In this document: positions 36,887-46,494 of the stretch, in pieces | Numbering within the stretch: the stretch's first letter is position 1 | Layout: each line of letters begins with the position of its first letter | Source of the DNA: Campylobacter canadensis | GTDB taxonomy: Bacteria; Campylobacterota; Campylobacteria; Campylobacterales; Campylobacteraceae | DNA: 64,000 bases | Reading direction: 5' to 3' | NCBI RefSeq assembly: GCF_013177655.1 | Contig: NZ_CP035946.1 | Span: 558,001-622,000, forward strand | Notes under the pieces: generated by a model | Seen by the model: only the letters and a program-made list of their open reading frames with translations | Told to the model about the DNA's origin: nothing | Database searches by the model: none | Translations under genes and position numbers: made by a program

Positions 36887-38623
36887 ATGAAAATAGAAGC
36901 TTTAAGTATATTAATAGGCAGAAGAGTGCCACAAATTAAAGAAAATCTTTTAGCAATTGAAGATTTAAATGAAAGATTGGAATTTATTAAATCTAATGTA
37001 GATGAAGAAGCTTTAAATTGGGCTTTATTTGAAATGTACAAAGAAGAAAACATAAGTTTAGATGAAATAAGTGCCAATTTTAATATAAGTGATAACGATT
37101 TTTTAAAGGCTTTAGCTGCAAGGCTAAAATTTGATTTTATTGATTTGGATAATGTTGATGTAGATTATAGAATAATAGAAAAACTACAATACAATATGCT
37201 AAAAAATACAGGTATTATTCCTTTTAAAGAAGATGAAATTAATGTTTATATTGCTTATTTAAGACCATTTTCTTTTGATGACCAAGAGCAAGCACAGCAT
37301 TTATTTAATCGTAAGCTAGTTAAAAATTTTGTTGCAAACCCAGCACAAATTGAAAGAATTTTAAGAAAAATAGAGCAAAATGAAACAATTAAAGATTTAG
37401 TTGCAGAAATTAGAAGAGAGTTAAACTCAGACCCAACTTTAGCTAATGATGCTGATAATAATTCTTCAGGTATTTTAAAATTAATTGAAACAATTCTTAG
37501 AACTTGTATTGTAAGCCGTGTTAGTGATATTCATATTGAACCAACTGAAGTTAATTGTGTTGTGCGTGGTCGTATAGATGGTATGCTTGCAGAAATTTTT
37601 ATTTTTGATAAAGATATTTACCCGCCTATGGTTTCTCGTATGAAACTTTTATCAAATATGGATATTGCAGAGCGTAGAAAACCGCAAGATGGTCGTTTTT
37701 CAGCTACAGTAAATAATGTTGAATACGATTTTCGTATCTCAACTCTACCAATTATTAATGGCGAAAGTATAGTTTTAAGGATTTTAGATAAGTCAAAAGT
37801 TGTTATTTCGCTTGATAAATTAGGTATGCACCCTGTTAATTTAGAGCGTTTTAAAGCAGCAATGCATGCTCCTTATGGAATTATCCTTGTAACTGGTCCA
37901 ACTGGTTCTGGTAAAACAACTACACTTTATGCAGCCTTAAATGATATGAAAAGTGTTGAAACAAAGATTATTACTGTTGAAGACCCAGTTGAGTACCAAC
38001 TTAACTTAATACAACAAGTGCATGTTAATGAAAAAGCAGGTCTTACATTTGCTGCGGCACTTAGGTCTATTCTTCGTCAAGACCCTGATATTATCATGAT
38101 TGGGGAGATTAGAGATGCTGAAACCTTAAGAATAGCAATTCAAGCAGCATTAACAGGACACTTAGTGTTTTCAACCCTGCATACAAACGATGCAGTTTCT
38201 GCAGTTACTAGGATTGCTGATATGGGGGTTGAGCCTTATATGATTAGTGGTGCATTAACAGCTATTGAAGCACAAAGACTTATTAGAAAATTATGCCCAA
38301 ATTGTAAAAAACCTGCAGTTTTATCAAAAGACTTTTTAGAAAAAATTGAAAAATACACAAAAGAAGTAGAGAATTTCCAATTTTACAAACCAGTAGGTTG
38401 TCATAAATGTTCTCAAACAGGTTACGCAGGGCGTGAGATGATTAGTGAAATTTTACCAATAAGCGATAGATTATCTTCTATGGTTGCAGCAGGGGCTAGT
38501 AAAGATGAAATTAGAACAGTTGCTTATGAAGAAGGATTTGTTGATATGTACCATGATGGTATTGTAAGAGCTGCTCGTGGAATTACGAGTATTGATGAAG
38601 TATTAAGAGTTGCTAAAGAATAA
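36887..38623 (+). CDS. ctsE: Secretion ATPase CtsE (GspE/PilB type)
   Basis: 578 residues from the ATG at 36887, two bases after the upstream stop; a TTG eight codons earlier is inside the previous gene. It has an N1E-like N-terminal domain. The hexameric ATPase core has Walker A GPTGSGKTTT, the Asp box EDPVEYQL and Walker B RQDPDIIMIGEIRD. The His box is LVFSTLHTNDAVSAVTR, and the zinc motif is CPNC...CHKC near residues 482-515. It powers pseudopilus assembly. In C. jejuni CtsE is required for natural transformation. Confidence 0.9.
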   Translation: MKIEALSILIGRRVPQIKENLLAIEDLNERLEFIKSNVDEEALNWALFEMYKEENISLDEISANFNISDNDFLKALAARLKFDFIDLDNVDVDYRIIEKLQYNMLKNTGIIPFKEDEINVYIAYLRPFSFDDQEQAQHLFNRKLVKNFVANPAQIERILRKIEQNETIKDLVAEIRRELNSDPTLANDADNNSSGILKLIETILRTCIVSRVSDIHIEPTEVNCVVRGRIDGMLAEIFIFDKDIYPPMVSRMKLLSNMDIAERRKPQDGRFSATVNNVEYDFRISTLPIINGESIVLRILDKSKVVISLDKLGMHPVNLERFKAAMHAPYGIILVTGPTGSGKTTTLYAALNDMKSVETKIITVEDPVEYQLNLIQQVHVNEKAGLTFAAALRSILRQDPDIIMIGEIRDAETLRIAIQAALTGHLVFSTLHTNDAVSAVTRIADMGVEPYMISGALTAIEAQRLIRKLCPNCKKPAVLSKDFLEKIEKYTKEVENFQFYKPVGCHKCSQTGYAGREMISEILPISDRLSSMVAAGASKDEIRTVAYEEGFVDMYHDGIVRAARGITSIDEVLRVAKE

Positions 38624-38635
38624 TAAGGATTTATT

Positions 38636-39874
38636 ATGAAAAAATTTAATGTTGAGTATATGAATCAAGGGCAAAAGAAAGTAGTTACTTTTACAGCCCA
38701 AACTAAAGCAGGAGCTGTTGAACTTGCAAGACAAAGAAATATAGGAAAAATTGTTAAAACAAGTGAGGTTCAAACCAAGTTTGATTTTAATGCTTATGTT
38801 AGTAATTTTAAGCCTAGCAAAATGTTTGCACCTAAGTTGAAATTACCTGATTTAATCGCTTCAATAGCGCAGTTAAGTGTTATGGCTGGTGCTGGTATTT
38901 CAATCCATGATAGTGTAAGAGAGGTTGCAAATTCTACTCAAAATAAAAGATTAAAAGAGATATTTACAAAATGTTATGAGGACTTAAACTCTGGTCTTTC
39001 TTTGTCTTTATCTTTAGAAGTTTATAGAAAAGAATTAGGCGATATTGTTTTAGCTATGATTAAATTGGGAGAAAGTACGGGTAATTTAGGCGATAGTTTA
39101 AAAAAGCTTGCATCAATGTTGCAAGAACTTTATGATAATAACCTAAAATTTAAAAAAGCAATGAGATACCCACAAGTAGTTGTTACAGCAATTGCTATTG
39201 CCTTTACAATACTTATGCTTTATGTTGTGCCGAAATTTAAAGAAATTTTTGAACAATTGGGTGCAAATTTACCTTTAGCAACTAGAGCGCTTTTATTTAT
39301 TGAAAGTGCGCTTAGAAATTACGGACTTTATATGCTTTTAGCCTTAGTTGTAATTATTATTGGTGGTAAAAAAATGTATGTAAATAATAGACATTTTAAA
39401 GACCAAGTTGATAAATATGTTTTAAAAATATATTTAATTGGTAAGGTAGTAAGATACGCTTCAATGTCAAGATTTAATTTAATTTTTACAGAGCTTGTAA
39501 GAAGTGGTATTCCAATTGCTGATGCACTTGATACTTCACTAAGAACTATTACAAATACAACTATGAAAGCAAGATTAAATGCCACTAAAATTGCTATTTC
39601 AAGAGGTATGAGTTTAACAGAAGCTTTTAAAGAAACAAATTTATATGAAAATATGCTTATTCAAATGATTAAAGCAGGTGAGGCCAGCGGTCAGCTTGAT
39701 GCTATGTTAGAAAAAGTAACAGATTATTACAAAGAAAGATTTAACACCATCATTGATAATATGTCAAGTTACATTGAGCCAATTTTAATGCTTTTTATTG
39801 CTGCTATGGTTTTATTCTTAGCGCTTGGAATTTTCTTACCGATGTGGGATTTAGGAAGTGCTGCTAGAGCTTAA
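38636..39874 (+). CDS. ctsF: Inner-membrane platform protein CtsF (GspF/PilC type)
   Basis: 412 residues. Two repeated T2SSF domains (about 75-200 and 275-400) have three membrane helices. Motifs are LSVMAGAGISIHDSVREV and FTELVRSGIPIADALDTS, and MIKAGEASGQLDAML is near the C-terminal domain. It is the membrane platform on which the CtsE ATPase acts. It is the last gene of the cluster; no pseudopilin or prepilin peptidase gene lies in the window, so these must be elsewhere. Confidence 0.9.
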   Translation: MKKFNVEYMNQGQKKVVTFTAQTKAGAVELARQRNIGKIVKTSEVQTKFDFNAYVSNFKPSKMFAPKLKLPDLIASIAQLSVMAGAGISIHDSVREVANSTQNKRLKEIFTKCYEDLNSGLSLSLSLEVYRKELGDIVLAMIKLGESTGNLGDSLKKLASMLQELYDNNLKFKKAMRYPQVVVTAIAIAFTILMLYVVPKFKEIFEQLGANLPLATRALLFIESALRNYGLYMLLALVVIIIGGKKMYVNNRHFKDQVDKYVLKIYLIGKVVRYASMSRFNLIFTELVRSGIPIADALDTSLRTITNTTMKARLNATKIAISRGMSLTEAFKETNLYENMLIQMIKAGEASGQLDAMLEKVTDYYKERFNTIIDNMSSYIEPILMLFIAAMVLFLALGIFLPMWDLGSAARA

Positions 39875-39930
39875 TTATTAATTTTTATTATCTATACTTT
39901 TTTCTTTAATAACCAAAACAAGGAGATTAA

Positions 39931-41307
39931 GTGAAAAAAGTATTGTTATCTTTTGCTTGTTCTATTTATATTTTTGCAATTAATATTCAAGATGCCCCAA
40001 AGGCAAATAGAGTTGATGCTTCTAATAATCAAGTGATTTTATCTTATAATAATTCTATTAAAAAGGCTAGACAAAGTGTAGTTAATATAACCGCTACATA
40101 TAAATCACAAGGTAGTAGTAAGTATTTTGAAGAGATTTTAGATGACCCGTTTTTTAAACATTTCTTTTCTATACCAAATAAAGAAAATCAAATAAATGAA
40201 ATGGATAAAAAAATCGGTTCAGGAGTAATAATTAGTAAAGATGGCTATATAATTACAAATAGTCATGTGGTTTTGGATGCTACAAAAATACAGGTTTTAA
40301 TAGATTCAAATGAAGTGCCAGCAAAATTAATAGGAGCCGACCCAAAAAGCGATATTGCAATCATTAAGGTTGATATGAAAGATTTAAATGCAATTGCGTT
40401 TGCTGATTCAAATGAAGTTTTAGAAGGTGATGTTGTTTTTGCTATTGGAAACCCTTTTGGAGTGGGTGAAACCATCACTCAAGGTATTGTTTCAGCTTTG
40501 AATAAAAATAATATTGGCTTAAATGATTATGAAAATTTTATTCAAACCGATGCTGCAATTAATCCTGGTAATTCAGGCGGAGCTTTAGTAGATAGTAGAG
40601 GAGCTTTAATCGGTATAAATTCAGCTATTATTACAAGAGGTGGTGGAGCGAATGGAATTGGCTTTGCAATACCTTCAAATATGGCAAAACAAATAGCTAA
40701 TGAGCTTATTAATAATGGAAAAATTGAAAGAGGATATTTAGGTGTTTATTTAGCACAATTAAACCAAGATTTAAAAAAGACATACAATTCTCAAAAAGGA
40801 GCTTTAGTTACGCAAATTGACCCAAATTCAGCAGCTGATATCGCAGGTCTTAAAAGAGGAGATTTGATTATTAAAGTTAATGATAAAGAAGTTAGTAATG
40901 TTATGGATTTAAAAAATCACATTGGCTCTTGCAAACCTAATGATAAAATAATCATAGAATTTGAAAGAGATAAAAAAATATTAAAAAAAGAAATTGTATT
41001 AAAAAGTGATTCAAAGGAAAATAATTTATCTTATGATGAACTTGGTTTAGAATTAGAAAACTTGAACATTAAAGCAGCACAAAAATTAAATGTTGGAGAA
41101 AATGGTGTTCTTGTAAAAAATGTAAAAAAAGATTCTAAAGCACAAAAAGCAGGAATTATGATAATGGATGTTATTGTAGGGGTTGAAGATAGTGATGTAA
41201 ATAATTTAGAAGAATTTTACGAGCAAATGCAAAAAAATAAAAATAAAGAATACATTAAAATATGGGTAAAAAGAAACGGCATAACAAATGTATTTGTATT
41301 AAAATAA
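39931..41307 (+). CDS. htrA: Periplasmic serine protease/chaperone HtrA (DegP)
   Basis: 458 residues from a GTG start (39931) with AAGGAG in front. Signal peptide, then a trypsin-like domain with triad H112 (NSHVVLD), D141 (SDIAIIK) and S215 (GNSGGAL). Two PDZ domains follow at about 265-355 and 370-455. HtrA degrades or refolds envelope proteins. In C. jejuni it is also secreted and cleaves host E-cadherin. A TATACT at 39893-39898 may be the promoter. The CprRS two-component genes follow directly. Confidence 0.95.
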   Translation: MKKVLLSFACSIYIFAINIQDAPKANRVDASNNQVILSYNNSIKKARQSVVNITATYKSQGSSKYFEEILDDPFFKHFFSIPNKENQINEMDKKIGSGVIISKDGYIITNSHVVLDATKIQVLIDSNEVPAKLIGADPKSDIAIIKVDMKDLNAIAFADSNEVLEGDVVFAIGNPFGVGETITQGIVSALNKNNIGLNDYENFIQTDAAINPGNSGGALVDSRGALIGINSAIITRGGGANGIGFAIPSNMAKQIANELINNGKIERGYLGVYLAQLNQDLKKTYNSQKGALVTQIDPNSAADIAGLKRGDLIIKVNDKEVSNVMDLKNHIGSCKPNDKIIIEFERDKKILKKEIVLKSDSKENNLSYDELGLELENLNIKAAQKLNVGENGVLVKNVKKDSKAQKAGIMIMDVIVGVEDSDVNNLEEFYEQMQKNKNKEYIKIWVKRNGITNVFVLK

Positions 41308-41317
41308 GGAGTAAAAA

Positions 41318-41995
41318 ATGATTAATATTTTAATGATTGAAGATGATTTAGAATTAGCAGAAATTTTAAGCGAGTACCTAACTCAATATGATATGAAAGT
41401 AGATATCGCTGATGAGCCTTATATTGGTTTATCAAAATTAAATTTAAAAAAATATGATTTAATAATTTTAGATTTATCACTACCAGGAATGGATGGACTT
41501 GAAGTTTGCAAAGAAATTCGTAAAAAACATACAAGCCCGATTATTATTTCATCAGCTCGTCATGATATAAACGACAAGGTTGAAGCTTTAGAAATTGGAG
41601 CGGATGATTATTTACCAAAACCATACGACCCAAAAGAGTTAAAAGCAAGAATAATATCTCATTTACGCAGATTTGAACAAATTCAAATTAGTGCAAGTGA
41701 GCATTCAAATAAAACTTTAGAATATGATGAATTTAAACACGCAATTTTTTATAAAGGAAAAGAGCTTGTTTTAACTAATGCTGAATTTGATATTTTAAGC
41801 TATCTAATAAAAAAAGAAGGTGGCGTGGTAAGCCGTGAAGAATTAATTTATAATTGTTCATCAATAAATGAAGAAAGCTCTAATAAAAGCATTGATGTTA
41901 TTATTTCAAGAATACGCCAAAAAATTAGCGATGATAGTAAAACACCAACTCATATTCACGCAATTAGAGGTATAGGATATAAGCTAACTCAATGA
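41318..41995 (+). CDS. cprR: Response regulator CprR (OmpR family)
   Basis: 225 residues. Receiver domain with D52 as phosphorylation site (ILDLSLPGMDG) and K101 in the KPYDP motif. A winged-helix DNA-binding domain follows (about 130-225, LTNAEFDILSYL, IDVIISRIRQKI). Location between htrA and its sensor matches C. jejuni CprR, an essential regulator of envelope functions. It overlaps the sensor gene by four bases. Confidence 0.85.
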   Translation: MINILMIEDDLELAEILSEYLTQYDMKVDIADEPYIGLSKLNLKKYDLIILDLSLPGMDGLEVCKEIRKKHTSPIIISSARHDINDKVEALEIGADDYLPKPYDPKELKARIISHLRRFEQIQISASEHSNKTLEYDEFKHAIFYKGKELVLTNAEFDILSYLIKKEGGVVSREELIYNCSSINEESSNKSIDVIISRIRQKISDDSKTPTHIHAIRGIGYKLTQ

Positions 41996-43221
41996 AATCA
42001 AGTATTTTTTATGTAATTACTTTTATTTTTGCCTTAGCATCAATTACTATAGCTGTTGCATTTATATGGCTAATTAATTTTGATAAGATTAATTATTCAA
42101 GTGAATTGAATGCTAAGTACGCTTATTTAGCTAATTTAAAGCTTCAGGAGTTATATTCAAATAATAAAGGTGAGTTTGAATACAAAAGTAGCAAATATAA
42201 ATTAAAAGAAATTACAGGAAAAGAAAAAGAAGAAATTATTAAAAATTCTTTAGTTTTAGATGAAGATAATAATTATATAGGCTCGGGTAAAATCTTAAAT
42301 TATAAAAATGATAATTATTTGTATATTAGATATTTAGATAAGGATTTTTTATATAAAGATGGAGATTATAATTTTTATCGTTACATAAGCATTCAGCTTA
42401 TTTTATCCTTTGTTATTTTAGTATTGCTTGTGTGTTATATTTTCGTAATTACAAGATTAAGACCGCTTGGTAAATTAAAAAGACAAATTACAAAATTTGC
42501 TAATAATGATTTAGAAAATATAGAAAATATAAGTACAGGAAATGATGAGATTTCACAAGTGTCCGATGCTTTTTATCAAGCAATTTGTAAAATTAAAGAT
42601 ATGAATAGCTCAAGGCAGTTTTTTTTAAGAAATATTATGCACGAACTCAAAACACCAATTACAAAAGGTAGAATAACAGCAGAGATGCTAGAAGATACCA
42701 AATTCAAACAAAGACTAATCGGTGTTTTTGATAGAATGGTTATTTTAATTGACGAATTTGCAGCAATAGAGCAAATAACAAGCAGAGTAGAAAAAAATAA
42801 AAAAAGAGTTTTAATTTCTCATATTTTTGATGAGGCAAAATCTATGTTGCTTTTAGAAATAGATAATGTGCATATTATTTTAGAAAATAATTTTTTAGTT
42901 CAAGTTGATTTTAAATTATTTACAACGGCAGTAAAAAATCTTTTAGATAATGCCTTAAAATATTCAATTGATAACACTGTAAGAGTTGTAATTTGCGCTA
43001 GTTGTATTAGGTTTTACAATAAAGGAGAAAAGCTTGATAAAAGCTTACAATATTATACAGAGCCTTTTACTCAAGGTAATAGAAATATAAATTCTTTTGG
43101 TTTAGGGCTTTATGTTGTAAAAACAATTTTAGAAGAACATAAATTAGGTTTAGAATATTCATACGAGCAAGGCTTTAATATTTTTTCTATTACAAAATTA
43201 GAAAATATTGCTGTAATTTAA
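41992..43221 (+). CDS. cprS: Sensor histidine kinase CprS
   Basis: 409 residues. Two transmembrane helices (about 7-29 and 128-152) frame a periplasmic sensor region. A HAMP-like segment is followed by the H-box MHELKTPITKG with H217, the N-box LLDNALKYS and a G-box-like GLGLYVVK. It is the partner of the regulator encoded upstream. In C. jejuni, loss of CprS changes biofilm formation and stress tolerance. The next gene rpsB has its own promoter. Confidence 0.85.
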   Translation: MKSSIFYVITFIFALASITIAVAFIWLINFDKINYSSELNAKYAYLANLKLQELYSNNKGEFEYKSSKYKLKEITGKEKEEIIKNSLVLDEDNNYIGSGKILNYKNDNYLYIRYLDKDFLYKDGDYNFYRYISIQLILSFVILVLLVCYIFVITRLRPLGKLKRQITKFANNDLENIENISTGNDEISQVSDAFYQAICKIKDMNSSRQFFLRNIMHELKTPITKGRITAEMLEDTKFKQRLIGVFDRMVILIDEFAAIEQITSRVEKNKKRVLISHIFDEAKSMLLLEIDNVHIILENNFLVQVDFKLFTTAVKNLLDNALKYSIDNTVRVVICASCIRFYNKGEKLDKSLQYYTEPFTQGNRNINSFGLGLYVVKTILEEHKLGLEYSYEQGFNIFSITKLENIAVI

Positions 43222-43243
43222 ATTAATATTAATATTTTTTTTA

Positions 43244-43309
43244 TATAATCTCGCCTTTTATTTCACACACACTATCCTAAATTGTTGCATTTTAATGCTG
43301 AAGGTGTGG
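43244..43309 (+). promoter_or_regulatory. rpsB promoter and structured leader
   Basis: A T-rich tract and TATAAT (43244-43249) form a strong Campylobacter-type promoter. The leader contains a nested hairpin: inner stem GCATT (43287-43291)/AATGC (43294-43298), and outer pairing CACAC (43266-43270)/GTGTG (43304-43308) with CCT/AGG inside. Such a leader before rpsB could be an S2 binding site for autoregulation. This is inference from position and pairing. Confidence 0.5.
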
Positions 43310-43339
43310 AGGTAAAACAATTTTTTTAAGGAGAAACCT

Positions 43340-44116
43340 ATGGTTACAATGAGAGATTTATTAGAATGTGGTGTGCATTTTGGGCATCAAACAAGACGCT
43401 GGAATCCAAAAATGAAAAAATTTATTTTTGGTGAAAGAAAAGGTATTTATGTAATTGATTTACAAAAAACAATTAGATATTTTAGATATACATATAATGT
43501 AGTTCGTGATGCAGCTGCTGAAGGTAAAACAATTTTATTTGTTGGTACAAAAAAACAAGCAAGTGCAACTTTAAAAGAATATGCAGAAAAATGTGGAATG
43601 CCATATGTAAATCACAGATGGTTAGGCGGTATGATGACAAATTTTGATACTATTCGCCAATCAATTAGAAAACTAGAAGTTATTGAAAGCATGCAAGAAG
43701 ATGGAAGCATTAACTTATTAACTAAAAAAGAAGCTCTAATGCTAAATCGTAAAAAAGAAAAATTATTAGATTATTTAGGCGGAATTAGACATTTAAAAAC
43801 TCGCCCAGATATGATTTTTGTTATTGATACAGTTAAAGAAAAAATTGCAGTTGCTGAAGCTAATCGTTTAAAAATCCCAGTTGTTGCACCAATTGATACA
43901 AACTGCGATCCTGATGTAATTGATTACCCAATTCCAGGAAATGATGATGCTATTCGTTCAGTACAACTTTTCTGCCAAGAAATGGCTGAAGCGATTAACG
44001 AAGGTAAGGCTTTAAGAGAGCAAGACGGAGAAATTCCAGCAAGTAAAGAAGAAGAAATTACTGAAGATGAAAAGCAAGATGTGCTTGAAGAAGCTATGAA
44101 AGAAGGAGAGGAATAA
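43340..44116 (+). CDS. rpsB: 30S ribosomal protein S2
   Basis: 258 residues. Hallmarks are [19 protein letters not shown] near the N-terminus, [12 protein letters not shown] and [26 protein letters not shown]. Strong RBS AAGGAG. The C-terminal 30 residues are acidic. The last base of its stop is the first base of tsf, the universal rpsB-tsf pair. Confidence 0.97.
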   Translation: MVTMRDLLECGVHFGHQTRRWNPKMKKFIFGERKGIYVIDLQKTIRYFRYTYNVVRDAAAEGKTILFVGTKKQASATLKEYAEKCGMPYVNHRWLGGMMTNFDTIRQSIRKLEVIESMQEDGSINLLTKKEALMLNRKKEKLLDYLGGIRHLKTRPDMIFVIDTVKEKIAVAEANRLKIPVVAPIDTNCDPDVIDYPIPGNDDAIRSVQLFCQEMAEAINEGKALREQDGEIPASKEEEITEDEKQDVLEEAMKEGEE

Positions 44117-45180
44117 TGGCTGAAATTACTGCTGCAATGGTAAAAGAACTGCGTGAAAGTACAGGCGCAGGAATGATGGATTGTAAAAATGCTTTAAGTG
44201 AATGCAATGGTGATATGCAAAAAGCAGTTGAATATCTAAGAGAAAAAGGTTTAGGTAAGGCTGCTAAAAAAGCTGATAGACTTGCAGCTGAAGGCTTAGT
44301 TGGAGTTTATGTTAGTGAAAATGCAGCATCTTTAGTTGAAATAAATTCAGAAACAGACTTTGTTGCAAAAAATGATAAATTTATTGAATTAGTAAATACA
44401 AGCGTAAAACACATACAAGCAAGTAAAGTTAGCAGTGTAGAAGATTTACAAAATAGTAATATTGATGGTATGAAATATGAAGATTATTTAAAAAACCAAA
44501 TCGCAACTATTGGAGAAAATTTAGTAGTTCGTCGTTTTGCAACTTTAAATGCAGCTAATAATGAAGCTTTAAATGGTTATATACATACAAATGGTCGTGT
44601 TGGTGTAATTATTAAAGCTAAATTTAACAATGCAGCAAATAAAGAAAAAGTTGAAGAATTCTTAAAACATCTTTGTATGCATATTGCTGCTATGAAACCT
44701 AGTGTTTTATCATATAAAGACTTAGATAAAGATTTTGTAGAAGCAGAATATAGAGCTTTATGTGCTGAGCTTGAAAAGGAAAACGAAGAATTAGTTCGCT
44801 TGAAAAAACCTTTACACAAGATTCCAGCATTTGCAAGTAGATTACAAATTACAGATGATATTTTAAAAAATGCTCGTGAAAATATTGAAAATGAATTAAA
44901 AGCACAAAACAAACCAGAAAAAATTTGGGATAAAATTATTCCAGGTCAAATGGCAAGATTTATTTCAGATAATTCAATCTTAGATAGCAGACTTACACTT
45001 ATGGGACAATTTTATGTAATGGATGATAAAAAAACAGTTGAAGAAGTTATAGCTGATAAATCAAAAGAAATGAATGATGAAATTGTAATTGAGTCATTTA
45101 CAAGATATGAAGTAGGCGAAGGCCTAGAGAAAAAAGCCGATGATTTTGCAGCAGAAGTTGCAGCTCAAATAGGTAAATAA
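44116..45180 (+). CDS. tsf: Elongation factor Ts
   Basis: 354 residues. The N-terminal UBA-like domain is MVKELRESTGAGMMDCKNAL. The core contains SETDFVAKND, the EF-Tu binding motif TDFVA. The dimerisation region shows HIAAMKPSVLS. EF-Ts exchanges GDP on EF-Tu. Stop and next start overlap by one base. Confidence 0.97.
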   Translation: MAEITAAMVKELRESTGAGMMDCKNALSECNGDMQKAVEYLREKGLGKAAKKADRLAAEGLVGVYVSENAASLVEINSETDFVAKNDKFIELVNTSVKHIQASKVSSVEDLQNSNIDGMKYEDYLKNQIATIGENLVVRRFATLNAANNEALNGYIHTNGRVGVIIKAKFNNAANKEKVEEFLKHLCMHIAAMKPSVLSYKDLDKDFVEAEYRALCAELEKENEELVRLKKPLHKIPAFASRLQITDDILKNARENIENELKAQNKPEKIWDKIIPGQMARFISDNSILDSRLTLMGQFYVMDDKKTVEEVIADKSKEMNDEIVIESFTRYEVGEGLEKKADDFAAEVAAQIGK

Positions 45181-45794
45181 TGTTAAAATTGCAAGGTATT
45201 ACCCATAGCTTTGATACCTTGCTTTTTAATAATTTTAATTGTGAATTCAAAGAAGGTACAAGTACAGCAATAGTTGGTAAAAGCGGTAGCGGAAAGAGTA
45301 CCTTACTACACATTGCATCAAGTTTATTAAAACCACAATCAGGACAAGTTCTTTACAAAGGTAATGACCTTTATGCTTTAAGTGAAGATGAAAGATTAAA
45401 AATAAGAAGAAATGAATTTGGTATTATCTTTCAACAGCATTATCTTTTTAAAGGTTTTAGCGCCTATGAAAATATAGAACTAGCAAGTATTTTAAGTAAA
45501 GAGAAAATAGATTTTGATATTTTAAAATTTTTAAATATTGAACATGTTCTTAATAAAAAAACGCATTTACTAAGCGGTGGTGAGCAGCAAAGAGTGAGTA
45601 TTGCCAGAGTTTTATGTAAAAAACCAAAGCTTATTTTTGCAGATGAACCAAGTGGAAATTTAGACCCAAAAAATGCAAAAAATGCCATAAAATTATTATG
45701 TGATTATACAAAAAATAACAATAGTGCTTTATTTTTAATTACTCACGATATGGAACTTGCTTTAATGTGTGATTTTAGGATAGAAATTGGCTAA
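45180..45794 (+). CDS. ABC transporter ATPase of LolD/MacB type
   Basis: 204 residues. Walker A GKSGSGKST, Q-loop IIFQQHYLF, signature LSGGEQQRVS, Walker B LIFADEPSGNLD and ITHD are present. The family (LolD, FtsE, MacB) works with FtsX-like permeases; none lies next to it, so the partner is encoded elsewhere. The C. jejuni gene at the same position after tsf is also an orphan ATPase. It overlaps the sirtuin gene by eight bases. Confidence 0.88.
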   Translation: MLKLQGITHSFDTLLFNNFNCEFKEGTSTAIVGKSGSGKSTLLHIASSLLKPQSGQVLYKGNDLYALSEDERLKIRRNEFGIIFQQHYLFKGFSAYENIELASILSKEKIDFDILKFLNIEHVLNKKTHLLSGGEQQRVSIARVLCKKPKLIFADEPSGNLDPKNAKNAIKLLCDYTKNNNSALFLITHDMELALMCDFRIEIG

Positions 45795-46494
45795 GATAGT
45801 TTTTTTAAGCGGTGCTGGTCTTAGCGCTCCATCAGGTCTTAGTACTTTTAGAGATAATAATGGGCTTTGGGATGAGTATGATTTAGATGTGGTTTGTAAT
45901 TATCAAACTTGGAAGAAAAATTTTTCTATAGTGCATGAATTTTACAATAAAAGAAGAATGCAGTTAAAAGAAGTAAAAGTAAATAAAATGCATGAAAAAA
46001 TTGCAGAAATATCACAAAAATATGAAGTGCTTAATTTTACTCAAAATGTTGATGATTTGCTTGAGCGTGCAGGGTGTAAGAATGTAATTCATTTGCACGG
46101 AGAATTATTAAAACTTCATTGTACTAATTGTGATTATAAAATTAATTTTACTTTAGATGATGATTTAGAATTTAAAATTGCAAAATGCCCTAAATGTAAT
46201 GATAATTTTATAAAACCTAGCATTGTATTTTTTGGAGAAATTGCACCGCTTTATGATATGTTATATACTGAGTTTGCTAATTTACAAAAAGATGATTTAG
46301 TGTTTATTATAGGTACAAGTGGAGCTGTTATAAATATTAATTATTTATTAAGATATAGCAGAGCAAAGGCGATTTTGATTAACCTTGAAAAAAATCAATA
46401 TATTGATGAAAGTTTATTTGATAAAATAATTTACAAATCCTGCGATGAATGTGTTGATGAAATAGAGCAAATAATAAAACAATGGAAATCTTAA
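45787..46494 (+). CDS. cobB: Sirtuin, NAD-dependent protein deacylase (CobB/SIRT5-like)
   Basis: 235 residues from a TTG start (45787) overlapping the upstream stop. Rossmann motif GAGLSAPSGLSTFR, NAD motif TQNVDDLLERAG, catalytic H104 in HLHGEL, and zinc ligands CTNC...CPKC. Y53 and R56 (EFYNKRRMQL) match the acyl-pocket Tyr-x-x-Arg of SIRT5-type enzymes, which favours removal of succinyl or malonyl groups besides acetyl. It is embedded between the ABC ATPase and fliR, overlapping both. Confidence 0.9.
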   Translation: MAKIVFLSGAGLSAPSGLSTFRDNNGLWDEYDLDVVCNYQTWKKNFSIVHEFYNKRRMQLKEVKVNKMHEKIAEISQKYEVLNFTQNVDDLLERAGCKNVIHLHGELLKLHCTNCDYKINFTLDDDLEFKIAKCPKCNDNFIKPSIVFFGEIAPLYDMLYTEFANLQKDDLVFIIGTSGAVININYLLRYSRAKAILINLEKNQYIDESLFDKIIYKSCDECVDEIEQIIKQWKS

